NCBI GenBank assembly: GCA_002254415.1
Contig: NJDR01000038.1
Coordinates: 1 to 6,065, forward strand
Source of the DNA: Candidatus Aenigmarchaeota archaeon ex4484_52
Lineage (GTDB): Archaea; EX4484-52
Reading direction: 5' to 3'
DNA length: 6,065 bases
Positions 1-6,003 of the stretch are shown in pieces. Positions within the stretch are counted from its first letter, which is position 1; each line of letters starts with the position of its first letter. Below the pieces are notes generated by a model that saw only the letters and a program-made list of their open reading frames with translations, was not told the DNA's origin and did no database searches. The position numbers and the translations under genes were made by a program.

Positions 1-54
1 CAATGCTTCTTTATCTATTTCATATATTTTTTCTTCTTTATTTTTTTTTGTCAT
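1..54 (-). CDS. N-terminal fragment of an unidentified protein (runs off the left edge)
   Basis: An ATG at 52-54 on the minus strand opens a reading frame with no stop through to the window edge, giving 18 residues (MTKKNKEEKIYEIDKEAL). The peptide is lysine- and glutamate-rich and too short to assign to a family. It lies 42 bases downstream of the kinase gene on the same strand. A TATA-like stretch at 88-95 on the minus strand could give it its own promoter. The start is supported by strand, spacing and lack of overlap, but the gene could be longer, short, or spurious; only the sequence to the left would tell. Confidence 0.5.
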   Translation of the reverse strand, partial: MTKKNKEEKIYEIDKEAL

Positions 55-87
55 ATTAATTGCTTTTTTAATAATGAAAATTAAAAT

Positions 88-95
88 ATTATAAA
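88..95 (-). promoter_or_regulatory. Possible TATA box for the left-edge gene
   Basis: On the minus strand the bases read TTTATAAT, a good archaeal TATA-box match, ending 33 bases before the ATG at 54. With usual archaeal spacing (about 25 bases from box centre to transcription start) the transcript would begin roughly 12 bases before the ATG. The background is very AT-rich, so chance matches are common. Confidence 0.35.
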
Positions 96-96
96 T

Positions 97-705
97 TTAT
101 CTTACATAATGTTCCTTACGAAATTTTATACTTATATCATTCAAAAAAAATTCAACTAATTTAATATCATCCTGAATATTGTTTTGCGTGTTTAATATAA
201 AATCAAATACATTTTCATTTCCTAATTCAAATCCATATAATTTTTTATATATTTTTTTGTTTTGATTGTCTCTTTTTTTGAGTAGTTTTTTTGAGTCCTC
301 GTATGAAATATTATCTCTTTCTGCCATTCTTCTTATCCTATCCTCTTCTTTTACTTTTATGAATATTTTAACTGCATTGCAGTTTAAATAAGGAAGCGTC
401 CATGAAGTTAAAGAAACTGGTCTTTGTTCAACTAAGTCCAATAATAATTTGTCTAATTTCCTATCAAATTCATCTTTATTTTGCCTTTCTTTGAAAAAAG
501 CAAAGCCCTGTTTTGTTTCCCAAAAATCATTTTTTTCAATATTTTTATTTTTTTTATTTGCTTTATTTATCATTTCTTTTAGCAAATCCCCTGCACAAAT
601 ATATTCTAAATTAAAAATCTTTGCAATGTTCTTTGCAATTGTTGTTTTGCCAGATGCGACAAATCCGCAAAATACAACTGACTTGTATTTTTTATTACTC
701 ATCAT
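97..705 (-). CDS. Cytidylate kinase-like P-loop kinase (archaeal type, divergent)
   Basis: The 202-residue protein has the fold signature of a small nucleoside-monophosphate kinase, probably transferring phosphate from ATP to CMP/dCMP in the cytoplasm. Residues 14-21 form a Walker A loop (GFVASGKT). AGD at 38-40 matches the 'SAGE' position of archaeal cytidylate kinases. A lid-like region with basic residues follows (R123, R125, R126, R130, R145), then YKKLYG at 153-158 and FDFILNT at 167-173, which resemble 'RYxxxYGID' and 'YDLVIDT' of that family. The usual 'EGR'-type segment before the central strand is replaced by SLTSWTLPYL (98-107), so the substrate is uncertain. Translation can begin at either of two adjacent ATGs (705 or 702). 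The gene follows the 142-residue protein by 30 bases with no obvious promoter between, so the two are probably co-transcribed. A general AAA/shikimate-kinase-like ATPase is the alternative. Confidence 0.7.
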   Translation of the reverse strand: MMSNKKYKSVVFCGFVASGKTTIAKNIAKIFNLEYICAGDLLKEMINKANKKNKNIEKNDFWETKQGFAFFKERQNKDEFDRKLDKLLLDLVEQRPVSLTSWTLPYLNCNAVKIFIKVKEEDRIRRMAERDNISYEDSKKLLKKRDNQNKKIYKKLYGFELGNENVFDFILNTQNNIQDDIKLVEFFLNDISIKFRKEHYVR

Positions 706-735
706 AATAAAATTGACAAAAACAAAAAAGAATTA

Positions 736-1164
736 TTATTTTTTGACTTCTTCTTTCTTTTCCTGCTTTAATTCTATTTTCGGCAGTGCAATTATTGGAG
801 GTATCCTGAATATCTCAGACAAAAACAATGCAAAAGGAGTTATTTTTACAAATAAATAATTTATTATTTCAACTTCTTCTTCTCTTGGCAGTTTATTTGT
901 TTTTTTCCAGGAATCAATTGTTTTTGATTCATCTTTTGGCTGAAATACAATATTTCCATTTATTACTAAATTTGCAATTTTTGGATTGAACTGGGAAGTA
1001 AATGAAAAATCAATTACAACAATTGGTATTTGATTTTTTCCTGCCTGAATTTGTGTTTTTGTAACATTTAAGATTTTTGGAGTTGTATTTATTGAAATGC
1101 CCCTGTGCGAAATTTGCTTTGTCTCAATATTGAGTTTTGTATAATTTAAACCAAGTATTGTCAT
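736..1164 (-). CDS. Conserved-looking protein of unknown function, possibly SecB-like
   Basis: I do not recognise this 142-residue protein with confidence. The preferred start is the ATG at 1164; the frame extends to a TTG at 1188, but that would place the putative promoter inside the gene. There is no signal peptide or convincing membrane segment. The N-terminal half alternates polar and hydrophobic residues as in beta strands (about 8-74, with VVIDFSF at 49-55). A motif IDSWKK lies at 83-88, a helix-like stretch at about 95-118, and a closing RIPPIIALPKIE at 120-131. The tail 132-142 is almost all K and E. The beta-rich body followed by a helix and a 'PPxxxLP' ending recalls SecB-type chaperones, but this is an impression of shape, not a match. 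It begins a leftward unit with the kinase, divergent from valS. Confidence 0.65.
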   Translation of the reverse strand: MTILGLNYTKLNIETKQISHRGISINTTPKILNVTKTQIQAGKNQIPIVVIDFSFTSQFNPKIANLVINGNIVFQPKDESKTIDSWKKTNKLPREEEVEIINYLFVKITPFALFLSEIFRIPPIIALPKIELKQEKKEEVKK

Positions 1165-1190
1165 ATATTCTTTAATTAACAAAAACAAAT

Positions 1191-1199
1191 AATAAAAAA
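1191..1199 (-). promoter_or_regulatory. Possible TATA box for the leftward unknown-protein/kinase unit
   Basis: Read on the minus strand, a TTTTTTATT stretch lies 27-35 bases before the ATG at 1164 and is preceded by purine-rich AAAGCAAAG, as expected for an archaeal BRE/TATA pair. The predicted transcription start is within a few bases of the ATG. The match is degenerate. Confidence 0.35.
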
Positions 1200-1233
1200 C
1201 TTTGCTTTATTTTTGAAATATTGAATGTTAATC

Positions 1234-1241
1234 TTTAAATT
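1234..1241 (+). promoter_or_regulatory. Probable TATA box of valS
   Basis: The bases TTTAAATT are centred about 23 bases before the valS ATG. In archaea transcription starts about 25 bases after the box centre, so the mRNA would begin at or next to the start codon (leaderless). No Shine-Dalgarno sequence is present between the box and the ATG, which agrees with this. Confidence 0.55.
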
Positions 1242-1259
1242 ATATTTATTTGCATCTTT

Positions 1260-3674
1260 ATGAATCAAACAACATTTCCAAAAAAATACAATCCAAAAGA
1301 TACAGAAGAAAAAATAAATCAATTCTGGGAGAAAAACAAAATCTATAAATTTGACAAAAAAAATACAAAAAAAAAAATATATTCTATTGATACACCACCT
1401 CCAACTGTTTCTGGAAAAATGCATCTCGGGCATTTGTTTTCTTATTCGCAAATGGATTTTATTGCACGATACAAGCGCATGAGTGGATTTAATGTCTTTT
1501 ATCCATTTGGCACAGATGACAATGGACTGGCAACAATAATATTAATTGAAAAAACAAATAAAATAAGAGCAAAAGATACAGACAGGGATAAATTTACTAA
1601 ATTATGCCTAAAAACACTTGAAAAAATAAGACCGCAATATATTCGTAGTTGGAAAAAAATTGGGCTAAGTGCTGATTTTAATTTATTCTACACTACAATA
1701 AATAAACATTGCAGAGAAATATCGCAAAAAAGTTTTATTGATTTATACAAACAGGGGCGAATTTACAGGAAAAAAACACCAATAATGATTTGCCCAAAAT
1801 GCAAAACAGCAATTGCACAAGTAGAATTAGAGGATGTAGAAAAAAAGACATATTTAAATTACATAAAAGTTCCAATAATCAAAACAAATAAATATTTGGT
1901 CTTTGCAACAACAAGGCCAGAACTTCTTCCAGCGTGTGTTGGAATGAGTGTTCATCTGGATGATGAAAGATACAAAAAATTTATTGGAAAAAAAGTAAAA
2001 ATGCCAATTACAAATGCTGAAATTGAAATTACAGAAGATGAAAATATAGATATTAAATATGGAACCGGTATTGCTTATTTTTGCACTTATGGTGGTGTTG
2101 AAGATATTGACTGGATTACAAGAAACCAAGAAATAAAGCCGATTAATATAATTGATATCAATGGAATTTATAATGAAAAAGCAGGAAAATATGCCGGAAT
2201 GACATCTTTGCAGGCAAGAGCAAAAATAATAAATGACTTGAAAAAAATAGGCTGTTTAATTAAGCAGGAAGAAATAAAACACACAGTCAATACTCATGAG
2301 CGATGCGGCACAGATATTGAATTTGTTGCAACAGAGCAATTTTTTATTAAATATCTGGATTTGAAAAACAAATTTCTAAAAGCAGGAGCAAAATTAAAAT
2401 GGCATCCTGAATTTATGAAAAACCGACTGGACAACTGGATAAAGGGTTTAAAATGGGATTGGTGTATTTCAAGGCAGAAAAACTTTGGCGTTCCAATTCC
2501 TGTTTGGTATTGCAAAAAATGCGGAAATATAATTCTTGCAGACGAAAAACAACTTCCAGTAGATCCTCTTAAAGATAAGCCAATAAGTGAAAAATGCACA
2601 AAATGCGGATGTAATGAATTTGTGCCAGAAAAAGATGTTTTGGACACTTGGGCAACTTCATCCCTAACTCCTCAAATTGCAGCATCACTAATTCCAGAAA
2701 GATTTAATGAAATATATCCTTTTGATTTAAGACCGCAATCGCATGATATTATTACATTTTGGCTATTTAATACTCTTGTAAAATCGCAGCTGCACAACAA
2801 TATTAATCCATGGAAATGTGTAATGATTAGCGGATGGGCTTTGGACCCAAAAGGAGAAAAGATGAGTAAATCAAAAGGAAATGTAATTGAGCCGCAATTA
2901 ATGATTGAAAAATATAGTGCTGATGCTCTGCGCTATTGGGCGGCAAAATCAAAACTTGGTGATGATTTGGCATTCAAAGAAGAATACTTAAAAAACGGAA
3001 TGAAACTATGCATAAAATTGTGGAATGCAAGCAAATTTGTAATTTCAAATTTAGAAAAATACAATTTAAATGAAATAAAGCATTCAAATCCAGAAATTCT
3101 TGATATTTGGATAATTGAAAAAACCAATATTACAATAAAAACAGCAACCAATTATTTGGACAAATACGAATATTCGCAGGCAAAAAAACAAATTGAATTC
3201 CTGTTTTTCAATGTATTTTGCGACAATTATCTGGAATTTATTAAATACAGAATTTACAGAGATGAAATGACAAATTCAAAAAAAAGTGCATTAATTACTC
3301 TAAATTTTGTTTTATTTGATATTTTGAAGATGTTTGCACCATTTATTCCCTACATTACAGAAGAAATATATCAATTATATTTCAGGCAAACAAATGCAAA
3401 AAAAAGCATTCATTTGTGCGATTGGCCAAAAATAAAACATTACAAAAATAAAAATGAATTTTTAGAGACAGGAGATTTATTTTGCAATATAATTGCTCAA
3501 ATAAGGCAGTATAAAAACAAAAATAATTTATCACTTAAAACCAAAATAAAAAATATTAAAATAAGTTTAGAGACACAGCAGGAAAAACAATTGATTGAAA
3601 AAATTATTGCAGACATAAAAGGTGTTGGTGTTGTTGAAAATATTTCTTTTGATGTAAAAAAAAATGAAAAATGA
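1260..3674 (+). CDS. valS: Valyl-tRNA synthetase (archaeal/rickettsial type 2)
   Basis: This class I aminoacyl-tRNA synthetase charges tRNA(Val) with valine in the cytoplasm and hydrolyses mischarged threonine. The 804-residue protein is full length for the short type 2 form. Seen in order: HLGH at 55-58 (HIGH signature), GTDDNGLAT at 84-92, a CxxC zinc pair at C178/C181, the CP1 editing domain with TTRPE at 217-221 and GTG at 268-270, a second cysteine set C418/C421 and C446/C449/C451, DVLDTWATSS from 459, the KMSKS loop at 534-538, and the helical anticodon-binding domain from about residue 600. 'TTRPELLPAC', 'CTYGG...DW' and 'TSSLTPQ' are characteristic of the archaeal/rickettsial clade rather than ordinary bacterial ValRS. 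No long C-terminal coiled coil follows. The ATG is well placed for a leaderless mRNA. An 11-base A run at 1367-1377 is a slippage-prone spot, but the frame is intact. Confidence 0.97.
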   Translation: MNQTTFPKKYNPKDTEEKINQFWEKNKIYKFDKKNTKKKIYSIDTPPPTVSGKMHLGHLFSYSQMDFIARYKRMSGFNVFYPFGTDDNGLATIILIEKTNKIRAKDTDRDKFTKLCLKTLEKIRPQYIRSWKKIGLSADFNLFYTTINKHCREISQKSFIDLYKQGRIYRKKTPIMICPKCKTAIAQVELEDVEKKTYLNYIKVPIIKTNKYLVFATTRPELLPACVGMSVHLDDERYKKFIGKKVKMPITNAEIEITEDENIDIKYGTGIAYFCTYGGVEDIDWITRNQEIKPINIIDINGIYNEKAGKYAGMTSLQARAKIINDLKKIGCLIKQEEIKHTVNTHERCGTDIEFVATEQFFIKYLDLKNKFLKAGAKLKWHPEFMKNRLDNWIKGLKWDWCISRQKNFGVPIPVWYCKKCGNIILADEKQLPVDPLKDKPISEKCTKCGCNEFVPEKDVLDTWATSSLTPQIAASLIPERFNEIYPFDLRPQSHDIITFWLFNTLVKSQLHNNINPWKCVMISGWALDPKGEKMSKSKGNVIEPQLMIEKYSADALRYWAAKSKLGDDLAFKEEYLKNGMKLCIKLWNASKFVISNLEKYNLNEIKHSNPEILDIWIIEKTNITIKTATNYLDKYEYSQAKKQIEFLFFNVFCDNYLEFIKYRIYRDEMTNSKKSALITLNFVLFDILKMFAPFIPYITEEIYQLYFRQTNAKKSIHLCDWPKIKHYKNKNEFLETGDLFCNIIAQIRQYKNKNNLSLKTKIKNIKISLETQQEKQLIEKIIADIKGVGVVENISFDVKKNEK

Positions 3675-4311
3675 AAAACAAGAATTAATTCAATACTGGA
3701 CTGAAAGCGGGATTATTGCTGCTGATGAAAATATCATTAATGCATTTAAAACAATCAAAAGAGAAAATTTTGTATTAGATGAATACAAAGAACAGGCATA
3801 TGATGATTATCCTTTGCCAATTTTAGCAGGACAGACAATATCGCAGCCAACCACTGTCGCAATAATGACAAATTTGCTGGAACCAAAAAAAAATCAAAAA
3901 ATACTTGAAATTGGAAGCGGATGCGGCTACCAGGCAGCAATTCTTGGAAAAATTGTAGGAGAAGACGGAAAAATCATCAGTATTGAAATTATTGCCAAAT
4001 TAGCAGAATTTGCAAGAAAGAATCTATTAAAAGAAAATATAAAAAATATTGAAGTAATTAATGCAGATGGATCTGTTGGTTATATAAGAAAAGCACCTTA
4101 TGACAGAATTATTATAACAGCGGGAATTGCTGAAATTACAAAAAAATTAATCAGGCAGTTAAAAAACAACGGCATAATAGTTGCTCCTGTTGGCAATAAC
4201 ATATATTGTCTAAAAATGACAAAAATAATAAAAAAACAAAACAATCTTGAAAAAAAGGAATTTGGTACTTTTAGTTTTGTGCCTATGAAAGGAAAATATG
4301 GATTTAATTAA
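3664..4311 (+). CDS. pcm: Protein-L-isoaspartate O-methyltransferase
   Basis: This cytoplasmic repair enzyme uses S-adenosylmethionine to methylate L-isoaspartyl residues formed by spontaneous damage to Asn and Asp, allowing their return to normal aspartate. The 215-residue protein has the usual length for the family. GQTISQP at 56-62 is the family signature around the conserved serine (S60). ILEIGSGCGYQAA from 80 is the SAM-binding motif I, IISIEI follows as the second strand, YDRIIITAG (about 146-154) is motif II, and FVPMKG at 205-210 is the conserved C-terminal element. The start ATG lies 8 bases before the valS stop codon, so the genes overlap by 11 bases and are presumably co-transcribed and translationally linked. 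It has no ribosome-binding site of its own. Its TAA directly abuts the stop of the convergent gene. Confidence 0.95.
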   Translation: MKNEKQELIQYWTESGIIAADENIINAFKTIKRENFVLDEYKEQAYDDYPLPILAGQTISQPTTVAIMTNLLEPKKNQKILEIGSGCGYQAAILGKIVGEDGKIISIEIIAKLAEFARKNLLKENIKNIEVINADGSVGYIRKAPYDRIIITAGIAEITKKLIRQLKNNGIIVAPVGNNIYCLKMTKIIKKQNNLEKKEFGTFSFVPMKGKYGFN

Positions 4312-4316
4312 TTAAA
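4303..4316. repeat. 14-bp perfect palindrome at the junction of two convergent stop codons
   Basis: TTTAATTAATTAAA reads the same on both strands. It contains the pcm stop (TAA, 4309-4311) and, on the other strand, the stop of the PyrK-like gene (4312-4314). It arises partly from two adjoining TAA codons and is all A/T, so it need not have a separate role. Confidence 0.8.
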
Positions 4317-5091
4317 ATTCTACTAATTCTCCGGTCCTTGTTCTCCTCTTTTTTGCAAAATGAGGCAAATCTTTTATTTTATCATAACGAAATACAGGCC
4401 CATCCACACAAACCCTGTAGCCGGAAAAAGAACAACATCCGCATAATCCAATTGCACATTTCATATATCTTTCAATTGACAAATATGTTTGTTTCGGAAT
4501 ATTAATTTTGTCTGCTATTGCTTTCATCATTTTTTCAGGTCCGCAAACTGCATAATTGCATTCATCGCTGAATTTTTTTTCAAAACCAGTAATTATCCCT
4601 TTTCTCCCAAAAGAGCCGTCTTCTGTAAATACAATTAATTCAATATTATTTTGCTTTGACAATTTAATAAATTCTTCTAAAAATAAAACATCTGTTTTTG
4701 TTCTTGCTGCCAGATAAATGCCTTTGGTTTTCTCTAAATTTTTTTGAAAAAAAAACTTTATTGGAGCAATCCCAGAGCCGCCTCCAAATACATAATATGG
4801 TTTTTTAAAATCCTTGTAACCTTTTCCATAAGGTCCTCTGAGCCATAATCTATCCCTCTGTTTTAATTTAAAGATTTCTGATGTAAAAACACCTATTTTT
4901 TTTATTGTAATTTCATTATTGCTGCTAAAAGAAAATGGCTTTTCATCTACACCCGGAAGCCATACCATTGCAAACTGCCCTGGCTGTGCATCTTTAAAGG
5001 AATAGTCAAAAATAAAGGTTTTGTTAAATTCATTATGATTTATTATTTTTGCAATTTTTACGCATTTGTATTTATCTTTATGTTTTTTCAT
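4312..5091 (-). CDS. pyrK: PyrK-like dihydroorotate dehydrogenase electron transfer subunit (FAD, NAD, 2Fe-2S)
   Basis: This is a ferredoxin-reductase-type flavoprotein that in known systems passes electrons from dihydroorotate dehydrogenase (PyrD) to NAD+ during pyrimidine synthesis. With the ATG at 5091 it has 259 residues, normal for PyrK. GQF at 38-40 and KPFSFS from 51 form the FAD-binding part, GPYG lies at 86-89, and GGGSGIAP at 103-110 is the nucleotide-binding loop. CGPEKMM follows from 183. Cysteines C212, C217, C220 and C228, in C-x4-C-x2-C-x7-C followed by VDGPVF, form the 2Fe-2S site typical of PyrK. An upstream TTG at 5109 in frame would add six residues and is less likely. The start overlaps the rhomboid gene by 14 bases. 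No pyrD is in the window, so a related role (such as a sulfide dehydrogenase or hydrogenase reductase subunit) is not excluded. Confidence 0.88.
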   Translation of the reverse strand: MKKHKDKYKCVKIAKIINHNEFNKTFIFDYSFKDAQPGQFAMVWLPGVDEKPFSFSSNNEITIKKIGVFTSEIFKLKQRDRLWLRGPYGKGYKDFKKPYYVFGGGSGIAPIKFFFQKNLEKTKGIYLAARTKTDVLFLEEFIKLSKQNNIELIVFTEDGSFGRKGIITGFEKKFSDECNYAVCGPEKMMKAIADKINIPKQTYLSIERYMKCAIGLCGCCSFSGYRVCVDGPVFRYDKIKDLPHFAKKRRTRTGELVEF

Positions 5092-5644
5092 ATTTTTTCT
5101 TCTTTGCAATCAAAATACCACTAAAAAATCCAAAAACATGGGCAGCATATCCAATTCCTTCTTGTGGAAAAAACATTCCTGTAATATCTACAAGAATCCA
5201 TGTAGCAGACAAAAATAATAATGGCATCGGCATTCCGAAAAGATAAACAACTGTAAATGGGCTAATTATTGTCAATGCTCCAATTATTCCCATTATTGCA
5301 CCTGAAGCTCCCAAAGAAGGACTTAATGGGTAAAAAAACAATCCGGCAATATTTCCAATAATTCCTGTTATAAAATAAATAAACAGGAATTTTTTTTTGC
5401 CAATAATTTGCTCTAAACTCAATCCAAACATCAGCAGGGCAAACATATTTTGAAATAAATGATTCAGGTTTCCGTGCAAAAACATTGCAGTAATTATCAT
5501 CCAGGGGCGTGTTAAAATATCTGGTGGAAATAAAATAAATAACTTATCTATTATTGGAGTAATTGATTGCAGGATAAACAAAAAGACATTAATTGCAATT
5601 AATTTAAAGCAAACAAAGTTTGTGTTTATTTTCATTGCTTCCAT
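5078..5644 (-). CDS. Rhomboid-family intramembrane serine protease
   Basis: This membrane protein cuts transmembrane segments of other proteins within the bilayer. The 188-residue protein is a compact rhomboid core with about six hydrophobic segments (roughly 12-32, 48-73, 86-106, 113-127, 130-152, 164-180). The catalytic serine is S114 in GASGA (112-116), and the partner histidine is H169 in AAHVFGF. H62 and N66 in the HLFQNM segment match the HxxxN oxyanion motif, and LEQIIG (77-82) follows as in the family. All key residues are present, so it should be active. There is no extra domain beyond a short lysine-rich C-terminal tail, probably on the cytoplasmic face. ATGs at 5644 and 5635 are both possible starts. 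It is the first gene of a leftward pair with the PyrK-like gene, divergent from rpl34e. Its substrate cannot be read from the sequence. Confidence 0.93.
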   Translation of the reverse strand: MEAMKINTNFVCFKLIAINVFLFILQSITPIIDKLFILFPPDILTRPWMIITAMFLHGNLNHLFQNMFALLMFGLSLEQIIGKKKFLFIYFITGIIGNIAGLFFYPLSPSLGASGAIMGIIGALTIISPFTVVYLFGMPMPLLFLSATWILVDITGMFFPQEGIGYAAHVFGFFSGILIAKKKKYEKT

Positions 5645-5673
5645 AAAAGTTCTATTAATTAATTTGAATGAAC

Positions 5674-5700
5674 AAAGAAAATGTTTTTAAGCTTTTCTTT
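5674..5700. promoter_or_regulatory. Near-symmetric, possibly bidirectional promoter between rhomboid gene and rpl34e
   Basis: An 8-base inverted repeat, AAAGAAAA (5674-5681) and TTTTCTTT (5693-5700), flanks an AT-rich core TGTTTTTAAGC centred near 5687. Read rightward, the core is a TATA-like TTTTTAAG preceded by a purine-rich BRE-like tract, and its centre is about 29 bases before the rpl34e ATG. Read leftward, CTTAAAAA with the mirrored purine tract lies about 43 bases before the rhomboid ATG at 5644. The same box could therefore serve both directions. The symmetry is seen; the promoter function is inferred. Confidence 0.5.
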
Positions 5701-5715
5701 TTAATTATTTACAAT

Positions 5716-6003
5716 ATGGAGCCAAGATTTCGCAGCAGGTCTCAAAAAAGAATAAAAACAAAAATCCCTGGCGGAAATATCGTCTTGCATTTCAGGAAGA
5801 GAAAAATATCTACTGCAAAATGCGCAATATGTAAAAATAAGCTTGCCGGCATTGCAAGGGCAAGGCAAAAGAAATTAAAAAAATTGCCAAAAACAAAAAA
5901 GACCGTCTCAAGAATTTATGGCGGCTATTTATGTCCAAAGTGTCTAAAACATAAAATAAAACAAGATTACTTTAATTTATCAGATATTACCAAAGATGTT
6001 TAA
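5716..6003 (+). CDS. rpl34e: Large-subunit ribosomal protein L34e
   Basis: This is a small basic zinc-ribbon protein of the large ribosomal subunit, found in archaea and eukaryotes but not bacteria. The 95-residue protein begins MEPRFRSRS, matching the family's usual 'PxxRxRSRS' opening, then PGG (18-20), FRKRK (26-30), a zinc ribbon with C36/C39 and C73/C76, LPKTKK (57-62), and YGGYLCPKC (68-76). The reading frame extends upstream to an ATG at 5668, but those 16 residues are hydrophobic, not part of the family, and would cover the promoter, so 5716 is chosen. The ATG lies where a transcript from the TATA-like core near 5687 would begin, suggesting a leaderless or nearly leaderless mRNA. The stop overlaps the next gene by 8 bases. 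Confidence 0.95.
   Translation: MEPRFRSRSQKRIKTKIPGGNIVLHFRKRKISTAKCAICKNKLAGIARARQKKLKKLPKTKKTVSRIYGGYLCPKCLKHKIKQDYFNLSDITKDV

Noticed and set aside
449..859. 136-codon open frame on the plus strand
   Set aside because: It lies antisense across the kinase gene and the end of the unknown-protein gene. Its composition (runs of F, S, L) is what AT-rich lysine-rich genes give when read backwards.
1165..1188. TTG start giving the unknown protein eight more residues
   Set aside because: The ATG at 1164 is a better start codon and leaves normal spacing from the candidate TATA box at 1191-1199.
1176..1451. Minus-strand open frame across the start of valS
   Set aside because: It is antisense to the conserved HIGH region of valS, covers the divergent promoter and shows no recognisable motif.
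2294..2647. 117-codon minus-strand open frame inside valS
   Set aside because: It lies wholly antisense to the strongly conserved catalytic and zinc regions of valS. It has no family features and no promoter.
5092..5109. TTG start giving the PyrK-like protein six more residues
   Set aside because: An ATG at 5091 fits the normal family length and reduces the overlap with the rhomboid gene from 32 to 14 bases.
5674..5700. Inverted repeat read as a hairpin terminator
   Set aside because: It lies between the starts of two divergent genes, where no transcript needs to end. Stems of only A-T pairs plus one G-C with an 11-base loop would be weak.
5668..5715. Upstream in-frame ATG extending L34e by 16 residues
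   Set aside because: The added residues are hydrophobic and unlike the family, and they would cover the TATA-like element. The family's usual start matches the ATG at 5716.
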